Part shown: positions 8,567 through 16,164 of the stretch, piece after piece
Numbering within the stretch: position 1 is the first letter of the stretch
How the letters are laid out: each line of letters begins with the position of its first letter
Assembly (NCBI RefSeq): GCF_014266025.1
Contig: NZ_JACMYC010000007.1
Coordinates: 1-64,000, forward strand
DNA length: 64,000 nucleotides
Reading direction: 5' to 3'
Origin: Nocardioides deserti
GTDB lineage: Bacteria; Actinomycetota; Actinomycetes; Propionibacteriales; Nocardioidaceae
The notes under the pieces: model-generated
What the model saw: the letters and a program-made list of their open reading frames with translations, nothing else
The model's database searches: none
Told to the model about the DNA's origin: nothing
Made by a program: the position numbers and the translations under genes

Positions 8567-9580
8567 CTAGCGCACCTGCACGGTCACGCCGTCGCGGGCG
8601 GGCACGAGCTCGCCGATGACGGGGTGGCCGGGCAGCTCGCCGGCGACGAGCAGGCCCCCGGAGGTCTGGGCGTCGGCGAGCAGGACCAGCTCGTCCTCGT
8701 CGACGCTCGCTTCGAGGAACGGGCGGACCCAGTCGAGGTTGCGGCGGCTGCCCCCGGGGACGAACCCGTCGCGCAGCGCCTCGCGCGCCCCCTCGACGTA
8801 CGGCACCGCGCTCGCGTCGACCACCGCGGTCACCCCGCTCGCGCGCGCCATCTTGTGCAGGTGGCCGAGCAGGCCGAAGCCGGTCACGTCGGTGGCCGCC
8901 GTCAGTCCGGCGGCGACGGCCGCACGGGAGGCGTCGCGGTTGAGCGTCGTCATGACCGCGACCGCCTGCTCGAAGACCTCACCGGTCGACTTGTGCCGGT
9001 TGTTGAGCACGCCGAGACCGATCGGCTTGGTGAGCGTGAGGGGTACGCCGGGGCGCGCGGCGTCGTTGCGCAGCAGCCGGTCGGGGTGGGCGAGGCCGGT
9101 GACGGCGAGGCCGTACTTCGGCTCGGGGTCGTCGATGCTGTGCCCGCCCGCGAGGTGCGCGCCGGCCGCGCGGCACACGTCGGCGCCACCGCGCAGCACC
9201 TCGGCCGCGACCTCGAACGGGATCCTGTCGCGCGGCCACGCCAGCAGGTTGAGCGCCACCAGCGGCTCGCCGCCCATCGCGTAGACGTCGGACAGCGCGT
9301 TGGTCGCGGCGATCCGCCCGAAGTCGTAGGCGTCGTCGACGACCGGCGTGAAGAAGTCCGTCGTCGCGATGACCGCCCGCTCGCCGTCGATCCGCACCGC
9401 CGCCGCGTCGTCGCCGGAGTCGAGCCCGACGAGCAGGTCGCCGGTCGCGTCCTGGTCGGTCCGCCCGCTCGACAGGTCGCCCAGCACCCGCTCGAGCTCC
9501 CCCGGCGGCACCTTGCACGCACACCCGCCACCCGAGGCGAACTGCGTCAGCCGGATCCCTGCCGCCACCGAGGTCGTCAT
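8567..9580 (-). CDS. selD: selenophosphate synthetase SelD
   Basis: Makes monoselenophosphate from selenide and ATP, the selenium donor for Sec-tRNA synthesis. The 337-residue length fits the family. The N-terminal GGGCACKVPPGE carries the conserved Cys20 and Lys23 (equivalent to Cys17 and Lys20 in E. coli SelD). It is the cysteine and not the selenocysteine form. The PurM-like ATP-binding motifs follow: DDAAAVRIDGERAVIATTDFFTPVVDDAYDFG, then NALSDVYAMGGEP, LAGGHSIDDPEPKYG and TDVTGFGLLGHLHKMA. ATG at 9580 starts the frame. The gene is minus strand, divergent from the tRNA-Sec gene at 9730, with a strongly palindromic spacer between them. Confidence 0.95.
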   Translation of the reverse strand: MTTSVAAGIRLTQFASGGGCACKVPPGELERVLGDLSSGRTDQDATGDLLVGLDSGDDAAAVRIDGERAVIATTDFFTPVVDDAYDFGRIAATNALSDVYAMGGEPLVALNLLAWPRDRIPFEVAAEVLRGGADVCRAAGAHLAGGHSIDDPEPKYGLAVTGLAHPDRLLRNDAARPGVPLTLTKPIGLGVLNNRHKSTGEVFEQAVAVMTTLNRDASRAAVAAGLTAATDVTGFGLLGHLHKMARASGVTAVVDASAVPYVEGAREALRDGFVPGGSRRNLDWVRPFLEASVDEDELVLLADAQTSGGLLVAGELPGHPVIGELVPARDGVTVQVR

Positions 9581-9618
9581 GCTCCGAACCTAGCCCGGGG
9601 TGGGGTGCGGGTGTGGGT

Positions 9619-9654
9619 GTGCAGGGGTCACCGGTTAACCGGTGACTCCTGCAC
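9619..9654. repeat. 36-bp near-perfect palindrome upstream of selD
   Basis: Arms 9619-9636 (GTGCAGGGGTCACCGGTT) and 9637-9654 are complementary at 17 of 18 positions. The right arm ends in CCTGCAC, which is also the left end of the next hairpin, so the two structures exclude one another. It lies in the selD/selC divergent region. A regulatory role, or a dispersed repeat, is possible. Confidence 0.7.
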
Positions 9655-9687
9655 ATATCGGGGCAGATCTACCCCGATATGTGCAGG
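9648..9687. repeat. 16-bp perfect inverted repeat before the tRNA-Sec gene
   Basis: CCTGCACATATCGGGG (9648-9663) pairs perfectly with CCCCGATATGTGCAGG (9672-9687) around the eight-base loop CAGATCTA. A degenerate direct copy of the right arm, CCCCGAGATGTCCGGG, follows at 9692-9707 (13 of 16 identical). It overlaps the preceding palindrome by seven bases and ends about 42 bases before the tRNA gene. Confidence 0.75.
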
Positions 9688-9729
9688 ACTGCCCCGAGAT
9701 GTCCGGGAGGTGGGGCCTAGGATCGCGGC

Positions 9730-9824
9730 GGAGGCGTTCCTCGTCTGGTGACGGGCGCGGTCCTCAAAACCGTAGTGGCCGAGCATCTCGGTCAGGCGGG
9801 TTCGATTCCCGTCCGCCTCCGCCA
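9730..9824 (+). tRNA. selC: tRNA-Sec (anticodon UCA)
   Basis: A 95-base gene, the same length as E. coli selC. The acceptor arm GGAGGCG pairs with CGCCTCC, followed by discriminator G and an encoded CCA. The D arm has the Sec-type long six-pair stem with a four-base loop (CTCGTC, TGGT, GACGGG). The anticodon stem GCGGT/ACCGT closes the loop CCTCAAA with anticodon TCA. The very long variable arm has an eight-pair stem (TGGCCGAG with CTCGGTCA). The T arm contains TTCGATT. These features distinguish it from tRNA-Ser and tRNA-Trp. It reads the UGA codon in fdhA and is the substrate of the SelA and SelB encoded at 13038-16144. Confidence 0.97.
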
Positions 9825-9953
9825 ACTTCTCCCCGATCCGACTTCCTCCGCGCGAGTTCCGGCACTTCGGTGACGGGGCTCACGCCGGCGGTCTACTCTC
9901 AGCGGGCGCTGCTGCGTAGCAGCCTTGGATCGTCCTGGGAGGGACCCTTCTTC

Positions 9954-10811
9954 ATGCAGATCAACCGCTTCGCCCGCCGCCTCGCCGTGGCCACCACGTC
10001 CGTCGCCGTCGCCGGCACCGCCCTCGTCGGCGCGACCGCCACCTCGGCGAACGCCGCCGAGGCGACCAACGCCTACACCTGCTCCATCCCCGGCGTCTTC
10101 ACCGGCACCTTCGACATCACCGTCCTGGGTGGCCTGCCGGAGTCCTTCCTGGCCGGCGCCGCCGTCCCGGACGCCCTCGCGTCCAACCTCGCCGTCCAGG
10201 CGGTCGCCCAGATCGACCAGGCGACGTACGGCACGCTCGAGCTCTTCCAGATCAACGCCGCCAGCGCCGACGACTTCGCCTTCACGCTCGGCTCGGCATC
10301 GGTGCCGGCCCCGGTCACCGGCCCGATCACCGAGACCGAGACCGGCGGCGAGTGGAAGCCGAGCGGCACCGTCAAGGCCTTCACCACGCCGGGCGCCGGC
10401 ACCTACGAGGTCTCGCTGCCCCAGTCGTTCACCCTGACCGGCAAGAACGGCGACACCAAGGTCGCCGACGTCCCGTGCACCCTCGCCGAGGGCGAGACCG
10501 CGGGCAGCCTCGGCTCGATCACGCTGACCAAGCAGGCCAGCACCGTCGCCGCGAAGAACGTGACCGTCAAGAAGGGCAAGAAGGCCACCGTCAAGGTGAC
10601 CGTCGGCACCGACTCCGTCACGAAGTCCGGCAAGGTCGTCGCGACCAAGGGCAAGAAGAACCTCGGCTCCGCCAAGGTCAAGAACGGCAAGGCCACGCTG
10701 AAGCTCGCCAAGCTCCCCGTCGGCAAGCACAAGGTCGTCGTGAAGTTCACCGGCAACCAGAGCGTCAAGGGCTCGTCCAAGACGATCACCGTCACCGTCA
10801 AGAAGAAGTGA
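9954..10811 (+). CDS. secreted protein with C-terminal Ig-like domain, function unknown
   Basis: A 285-residue exported protein. The signal peptide is clear (INRFARRLAVATTSVAVAGTALVGATATSANAAE). A first domain with two cysteines (YTCSIPGVFTGTFDI and later DVPCTLAEG) resembles the small DUF6801-like beta domains of secreted actinobacterial proteins. Residues from about 190 form a lysine-rich Ig-like (Big_3-type) domain: NVTVKKGKKATVKVTVG, GKATLKLAKLPVGKHKVVVKF, ending KTITVTVKKK. The start at ATG 9954 has GGGAGGG about nine bases upstream. Nothing links it to selenium metabolism although it sits between selC and selA. A role at the cell surface is inferred. Confidence 0.8.
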   Translation: MQINRFARRLAVATTSVAVAGTALVGATATSANAAEATNAYTCSIPGVFTGTFDITVLGGLPESFLAGAAVPDALASNLAVQAVAQIDQATYGTLELFQINAASADDFAFTLGSASVPAPVTGPITETETGGEWKPSGTVKAFTTPGAGTYEVSLPQSFTLTGKNGDTKVADVPCTLAEGETAGSLGSITLTKQASTVAAKNVTVKKGKKATVKVTVGTDSVTKSGKVVATKGKKNLGSAKVKNGKATLKLAKLPVGKHKVVVKFTGNQSVKGSSKTITVTVKKK

Positions 10812-10863
10812 CGCGAGCCCTCCGGGGCACCCCAGCACCACCACAGCACCACCGCAGCACCAC

Positions 10864-10896
10864 GAACGCCCGGCCGGGTCCCCCGGCCGGGCGTTC
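10864..10896. terminator. 15-bp hairpin between convergent genes
   Basis: GAACGCCCGGCCGGG (10864-10878) and its exact complement (10882-10896) flank the loop TCC. It lies between the plus-strand secreted-protein gene and the minus-strand gene ending at 10932 and can serve both directions. No U-tract. Confidence 0.8.
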
Positions 10897-10931
10897 GGCT
10901 TCCGCGGCACAGCAGCGGATCGCGGAAGCGG

Positions 10932-12884
10932 TCAGGCTCCACCGCCCGAGGTGTCCTGGAACAGGAACATCGCGCGCCCGCCCCAGACCCGGCCGTCCCG
11001 GGTCGGGCCGGACACCGTGGTGGCGGAGCCGGTGAAGCGGCCGGAGGGACCACCGCGGGCCCACCCGACGCGGACCAGGTCACCGGTCGCGGTGGCGACG
11101 TACACCTGGGAGCCGGCGAGGAACATCCCGCGCGTCTGGCGCAGGTCGAGCCCGGTGACACCGGTGCCGGCGACGTACCGCTGCGCCCCCACGACACCGC
11201 TCTCCGGCGTGAAGTACCGGTAGTAGAGGTTCGGGTCCCCGGTGAGGGTGAAGTAGACCCGGTTGTCGTCGAGGAACATCCCGGTCATGACGGCGATCTC
11301 GTCGTGCCAGGCGGCCAGCCGCACGATGAGGTCGGAGGTGTTCACCTGCTGCACGCCGCCGTAGGTCGAGCCGTTGAAGGTGCGCCGGGTGAACGACCCG
11401 TCGGACTGACCGAGGTAGAGCGACCCGTTGACCATGAAGGCACCGCGCACGGTCGACCAGTTGATGCGGCCGTCGGGCGGGTCCTGCACGGCACCGGCGA
11501 CCGTGCCGTCGTAGCGCCACCGCAGCAGACCGGTCGGTGCCACGGCCGACCCGCCGACGTAGACGTCGTTGGGCAGCAGGGGCGTCCGGATGGCCGGCCG
11601 GGTCGCGCCGTCCTTGAGCAGGAGCGCGATCCGGCTGCGCAGCTGGCCGGCGATGCGGGTGGTGTCGGAGGCGACCCAGAGGCCGCGGTCGTCGAAGAGG
11701 AAGTCGAAGACGCCGACGCCCTTGTCGCGGCCGGGGTTCCAGCTGAGCGGCAGGCCGTTGACCGGGTCGAGCGCGGCGATGCCCTCGCGGGCGACGGCGC
11801 CGGGGCCGGCCCGGTCGCCGGCGAACGGGTTGTTGTGCCAGCGCTGGTGCCCGCCGACGTACACCGCCGCCGGCGTGACCTCCGCGCCGTACAACGTGTC
11901 GCCGCCGGTGTGGTTGACCCACGACGGGCGGGCGTCGGTGGACACCGTCCGGGTCTCGAAGCGGGCGGTCGTGTCGCAGGCGACCGTCGCCCCGCCGTAG
12001 GCACCGGTGGTGGTGACGACGAAGAACGAGTCGTCGTCGGAGAACGCGACGTCGCGCATGTAGGTGTCGAACGCCGACGAGCACGGCGTCAGGTAGTAGC
12101 CGGTGCGGAACGTGGCCGGCTGGGCGCTGGGCCCGGACGTGTCGAGCATGAGCAGCTGGTGGTTCTGCACGCCCTGGAGGGTGTCGAAGTTGCCGACGGC
12201 GACCAGGCGCGAGCCGTCGGCCGTGGTGTCGATCTTCAGCACCTGGGTGACCCCGCTGCCGCGGTGGGTGCCGGCGACGCGGAGGCCCATGTACGGCGAG
12301 AAGGCGCCGGTCTCCGGGTCGAGCGTCGCGAGCGCCGGCTGCGGCCGCCCGGCGACGTGGGTGAACGCGCCGGCCATCCACAGCCGGCCGCCGCGCAGCG
12401 CCAGGTCGCGGACGTTGCCGTTGACCGTGCCGGCGTTGAACGACGTCACGACCGAGCCGTCGGAGACGCGGATCCGCGCGACCCGCGCGCGGGTGGCGCC
12501 GCTGATGGTGGTGAAGCCGCCGCCGACGTACACGCTCGTGCCGTCGGCCGCGGGCAGCAGGGAGGTGACGTTCGTGCCCGGGCTGGGGTTGAACGCCGTG
12601 CGGATCTGGCCGGTGTCGGCATCGAGGGCGACCAGGCCGCGGCGGACGACCTCGGTGTTGCTGCCCTCGTTGCGGACGCGGGTGAACGTGCCGCCCAGGA
12701 TGATCGTGCTGCCGACGCGGGTGACCGCGTTGACGCGGCCGTCGAGGACGTGGGGCGTGCCGGCGACGGGGGTCGTGCGCACCACGGTCCCGCCGGGGAC
12801 GTCGGCGGTGGCGAGGTGGGAGGCGCCGAGGAGGCCGCACGCAAGGGACAGTGCGGCGCCGGCGGCGAGGATGCCACGCTTCAT
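10932..12884 (-). CDS. secreted beta-propeller protein with delta-60-type repeats
   Basis: A 650-residue exported protein with an N-terminal signal peptide (ILAAGAALSLACGLLGASHLATA). The body is made of repeated blades with the pattern GSTIILGGTFTRV...LVALDADTGQIRTAFNPSPGTNVTSLL, TSVYVGGGFTTISG and LWMAGAFTHVAG. This is the delta-60 (DUF5122) propeller style. The blade pattern continues over the first half and the remainder is beta-rich (YFTPESGVVGAQRYV). No catalytic motif is seen. The start at ATG 12884 is followed by a normal signal peptide. It is divergent from selA, about 150 bases away, and ends at the hairpin at 10864-10896. Surface adhesion or carbohydrate binding is possible but unsupported. 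Confidence 0.75.
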   Translation of the reverse strand: MKRGILAAGAALSLACGLLGASHLATADVPGGTVVRTTPVAGTPHVLDGRVNAVTRVGSTIILGGTFTRVRNEGSNTEVVRRGLVALDADTGQIRTAFNPSPGTNVTSLLPAADGTSVYVGGGFTTISGATRARVARIRVSDGSVVTSFNAGTVNGNVRDLALRGGRLWMAGAFTHVAGRPQPALATLDPETGAFSPYMGLRVAGTHRGSGVTQVLKIDTTADGSRLVAVGNFDTLQGVQNHQLLMLDTSGPSAQPATFRTGYYLTPCSSAFDTYMRDVAFSDDDSFFVVTTTGAYGGATVACDTTARFETRTVSTDARPSWVNHTGGDTLYGAEVTPAAVYVGGHQRWHNNPFAGDRAGPGAVAREGIAALDPVNGLPLSWNPGRDKGVGVFDFLFDDRGLWVASDTTRIAGQLRSRIALLLKDGATRPAIRTPLLPNDVYVGGSAVAPTGLLRWRYDGTVAGAVQDPPDGRINWSTVRGAFMVNGSLYLGQSDGSFTRRTFNGSTYGGVQQVNTSDLIVRLAAWHDEIAVMTGMFLDDNRVYFTLTGDPNLYYRYFTPESGVVGAQRYVAGTGVTGLDLRQTRGMFLAGSQVYVATATGDLVRVGWARGGPSGRFTGSATTVSGPTRDGRVWGGRAMFLFQDTSGGGA

Positions 12885-13037
12885 GGCGAACCTGCTTTCC
12901 GAGTGGGGGATCTGCCAGCGTGCGCTCGGCCGCGGGCCTCGCGATCCCCTCTCCGTCCGCGTCCCCGAAATCGGTTCATCGATATGGGGGAACGGCACCG
13001 GCGCGGGTCGTGCCCGGCTCTCGGGCATGCTGACTCC

Positions 13038-14351
13038 GTGCACAGCGACGACCCGAGACGACGGACGCCGCGCACCGACGCCGTCCTCGCCGACCCGCTC
13101 CTTGCCGAGCCTCGGACCCGGCTGGGCGAAGGGATCGTCAAGCGGGTGGTGGCCGACACGCTCGACCGGTGCCGCGCGGGCGAGGTGGCCCCGGAGGACG
13201 TGGCGGCGACGGCGTACGCCGCGCTGCCGACGTACGCCGTCTCGTTGCGGCGGGTCTTCAACGCCACGGGCGTCGTCGTCCACACCAACCTCGGTCGCGC
13301 GCCGCTCTCCGCGGCGGCCGTCGAGGCGCTGACCGTCGCGGCCGGCGCGACCGACGTCGAGCTCGACCTCGCGACCGGGCGTCGCGGGCGACGCGGCCGG
13401 GACACCGTCGCCGCCCTCGCCGCGGCCGTCCCGGACGCCGGCGGGGTGCACGTCGTCAACAACGGGGCGGCCGCCCTGGCGCTGGTCACCTGCGCGCTGG
13501 CCGCAGGCCGCGTCGTGGTGATCGCGCGCGGGGAGCTGGTGGAGATCGGCGACGGGTTCCGCATCCCCGAGCTGCTCGAGTCCGTCGGCGCGCGGCTGCG
13601 CGAGGTCGGCACGACCAACCGGGTGCGGCTGGCGGACTACGAGGCCGCGATCGACGACGACGTCGCGTTCGTGCTCAAGGTGCACCCCTCGAACTTCCTC
13701 GTCTCCGGCTTCACCTCCTCCGTCCCGGTCCGCGAGCTCGCGACGCTGCCGGTGCCGGTCGTCGCCGACATCGGGTCGGGGCTGCTCGCGCCGCACCCGC
13801 GGCTGCCGGACGAGCCGAGCGCGGCGGCTGCGTTGAAGGAGGGCGCTGACCTGGTGACCGCCTCGGGCGACAAGCTGCTCGGCGGCCCGCAGTGCGGGCT
13901 GCTGCTGGGGCGCGCGGAACTGGTGGAGTCGCTGCGGCGGCACCCGTTCGCCCGGGCGCTGCGTGTCGACAAGCTGACCCTGGCCGCGCTCGAGGCGACG
14001 CTGACCGGACCCGTGCCGCCGGTCGCCGCGGCGCTGGCCGCGGACCCGGTCGCCCTGCGGGCCCGGGCCGAGGCGCTGGCTGCGGCGATCGGCGAGGTGC
14101 CCGGCGGGGTCGCCGAGGCGGTCGACTCGACCGCGGCCGTCGGCGGCGGCGGCGCTCCCGGGGTCGACCTGCCCTCGGCGGCAGTCGCGCTGCCCGCTGC
14201 GCTGGCCGAGCCGCTGCGCCTCGACCCCGAGCTGCCGGTGGTCGGCCGGGTCGAGCGCGGCCGGCTGCTCCTCGACCTGGTCGCGGTCGACCCGGCCGAC
14301 GACGCACGCGTCGCCGCCGTCGTACGCCGTGTGGCCGGCGCGGGGGCATGA
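13038..14351 (+). CDS. selA: L-seryl-tRNA(Sec) selenium transferase SelA
   Basis: A PLP enzyme that converts Ser-tRNA-Sec to Sec-tRNA-Sec with selenophosphate. Family landmarks are present: NATGVVVHTNLGRAPLS, VNNGAAALALV, ELVEIGDGFRIPELLESVGARLREVGTTNR, and the PLP lysine K279 in SGDKLLGGPQCG. The GTG at 13038 gives 437 residues, close to the usual length. An in-frame ATG at 12984 would add 18 residues, and neither has a clear Shine-Dalgarno. The stop overlaps the selB ATG (ATGA), so the two are translationally coupled. Residues about 345-380 contain an Ala/Gly-rich insertion. Confidence 0.95.
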   Translation: MHSDDPRRRTPRTDAVLADPLLAEPRTRLGEGIVKRVVADTLDRCRAGEVAPEDVAATAYAALPTYAVSLRRVFNATGVVVHTNLGRAPLSAAAVEALTVAAGATDVELDLATGRRGRRGRDTVAALAAAVPDAGGVHVVNNGAAALALVTCALAAGRVVVIARGELVEIGDGFRIPELLESVGARLREVGTTNRVRLADYEAAIDDDVAFVLKVHPSNFLVSGFTSSVPVRELATLPVPVVADIGSGLLAPHPRLPDEPSAAAALKEGADLVTASGDKLLGGPQCGLLLGRAELVESLRRHPFARALRVDKLTLAALEATLTGPVPPVAAALAADPVALRARAEALAAAIGEVPGGVAEAVDSTAAVGGGGAPGVDLPSAAVALPAALAEPLRLDPELPVVGRVERGRLLLDLVAVDPADDARVAAVVRRVAGAGA

Positions 14352-16144
14352 GCGTGCACGTCGTCGCCACCGCCGGTCACGTCGACCACGGGAAGTCCAC
14401 GCTCGTCCACGCCCTCACCGGCATGGAGCCCGACCGGCTCGCCGAGGAGCGCGCCCGCGGGCTGTCGATCCAGCTCGGCTACGCCTGGACCGAGCTGCCC
14501 ACCGACACCGGCACCGAGCAGGTCGCGTTCGTCGACGTGCCGGGCCACGAACGGTTCGTCACCACCATGCTCGCCGGCATCGGGCCCGTCCCCGCGGCGC
14601 TGCTCGTCGTCGCCGCCGACGACCCGTGGATGCCCCAGGCCGCCGAGCACCTCGCCGCCCTCAGCGCGCTCGGCGTCGCGCACGGCGTCGTGGCGGTCAC
14701 CCGCGCGGACCTGGCCGACCCCGCACTGATGGTCGATCGCGCGCGGGCCGAGGTCGACCGCACCTCGCTGGCCGGTGCGCCCGTGGTCCCGGTCAGCGCC
14801 CGCACCGGGGCCGGCCTCGACGAGCTGCGCGAGCACCTCGCGACCCTCGTCGCCCGCCTGCCGCAGCCCGACCCCGCCGCGGCCGTGCGGCTGTGGGTCG
14901 ACCGCCGGTTCACGATCACCGGCGCCGGGACGGTGGTGACGGGCACGCTGCCGGCGGGGACGGTACGCCGCGGCGACGCGCTCGAGCTGTGGGCCGGGGG
15001 TCCGGCCGCGCCCGTCCGCGTGCGCGGCGTCCAGTCGCTCGGCGCCGGGGTCGACGCGGCCGCCGGGGTGGCCCGGGTGGCCCTCAACCTCACCGGTGAC
15101 GACCTCGACCGGGTCGACCGCGACAGCGTGCTGGTGACGCCGGGCGCGTTCCACCCCGCGACGACGGTCGACGTCCGGGTGACCGGCGGAGGACGGATGC
15201 CGGAGCGGCCGGTGCTGCACGTCGGGGCCGCGTCGTTCGCGGTCCGGGCGCGACCGCTCGCCGGTGACGAGGGCGCGGCGGTGCGGCTCGCGCTGCCGCG
15301 GGCGGTGCCGGTGCGCGTCGGTGACCGGGCGCTGCTCCGCGACCCGGGGTCGCGCCGGGTCTGGGGCGTGCGCGTGCTCGACCCCGAGCCACCCCCGCTG
15401 GACCGGCGCGGGGCCGCCGCCGCCCGCGCCCGGGTGCTGGCGACCGTCGGCGACGAGCCGGACCTGGCCGGCGAGCTGGACCGCCGCGGCCTGGTCGCGG
15501 CCGCCCTCCTCGAGCGCCTCGGGGTCCCGACCACTCCCCTGCCCGACGACGCGGTCGACGCCGACGGCACCCTCGTCTCCGCGGCCCGGGTCGCCGCCCT
15601 CGCCCGCGAGGTCGCCGCGGCGGTCCGCGAGCACGACGCGGCCCACCCGCTCGACCGTGGCATCCCCACGGCTGCGCTCGCCGACCGGCTCGGCGTGCCG
15701 GCCGCGGTCGTCGCGGCGGTCGCCCCTCGCATGGACGGCGGGCGGGTCGAGCGCGGGCGGGTCGTCGTCGGGGACGCCGGACCGGCCCTGCCCGCAGACC
15801 TCGAGCGGGCGCTGGCCGAGCTCGCGACGGATCTCGCGGACCAGCCGTTCGCGGCGCCCCCCGCCGACCGGCTCGCCGCCCTCGGCCTCGACCCACGGCG
15901 TACCGCTGCCGCCGCCAAGGCCGGCCGCCTCCTCCGCCTCGCACCGGCGGTCGTGCTGCTGCCCGGCGCGGACGCCCTCGCGGTCGAGCGGCTGCGCGGG
16001 CTGCCGCAGCCGTTCACCACCAGCGAGGCCCGGCAGGCGCTCGGCACGTCGCGCCGGGTCGTGCTCCCGCTGCTCGAGCACCTCGACCGCGCCGGCCGCA
16101 CCCGCCGGCTCCCCGACGACCGTCGGCAGGTCGCCGACCGCTGA
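14348..16144 (+). CDS. selB: selenocysteine-specific elongation factor SelB
   Basis: A 598-residue GTPase that delivers Sec-tRNA-Sec to ribosomes at UGA codons followed by a SECIS. The G domain shows GHVDHGKST (about 9-17), DVPGHERFV (switch II/G3) and a VTRADL in the place of NKXD, where the usual Asn is replaced by Thr. Domains II and III follow (FTITGAGTVVTGTLPAGTVRRGD is the EF-Tu-like domain II signature). The C-terminal 200 residues hold the winged-helix repeats that bind the SECIS, ending LGTSRRVVLPLLEHLDRAGRTRRLPDDRR. The start overlaps the end of selA. The SECIS partner in this window is that of fdhA at 7084-7116. Confidence 0.96.
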   Translation: MSVHVVATAGHVDHGKSTLVHALTGMEPDRLAEERARGLSIQLGYAWTELPTDTGTEQVAFVDVPGHERFVTTMLAGIGPVPAALLVVAADDPWMPQAAEHLAALSALGVAHGVVAVTRADLADPALMVDRARAEVDRTSLAGAPVVPVSARTGAGLDELREHLATLVARLPQPDPAAAVRLWVDRRFTITGAGTVVTGTLPAGTVRRGDALELWAGGPAAPVRVRGVQSLGAGVDAAAGVARVALNLTGDDLDRVDRDSVLVTPGAFHPATTVDVRVTGGGRMPERPVLHVGAASFAVRARPLAGDEGAAVRLALPRAVPVRVGDRALLRDPGSRRVWGVRVLDPEPPPLDRRGAAAARARVLATVGDEPDLAGELDRRGLVAAALLERLGVPTTPLPDDAVDADGTLVSAARVAALAREVAAAVREHDAAHPLDRGIPTAALADRLGVPAAVVAAVAPRMDGGRVERGRVVVGDAGPALPADLERALAELATDLADQPFAAPPADRLAALGLDPRRTAAAAKAGRLLRLAPAVVLLPGADALAVERLRGLPQPFTTSEARQALGTSRRVVLPLLEHLDRAGRTRRLPDDRRQVADR

Positions 16145-16164
16145 GGGCGTGCCCCGGGGCGGCC

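Noticed and set aside
9730..9824. tRNA-Ser or tRNA-Trp interpretation
   Set aside because: Anticodon TCA with a six-pair D stem, eight-pair variable arm and 95-base length fit tRNA-Sec and not the others.
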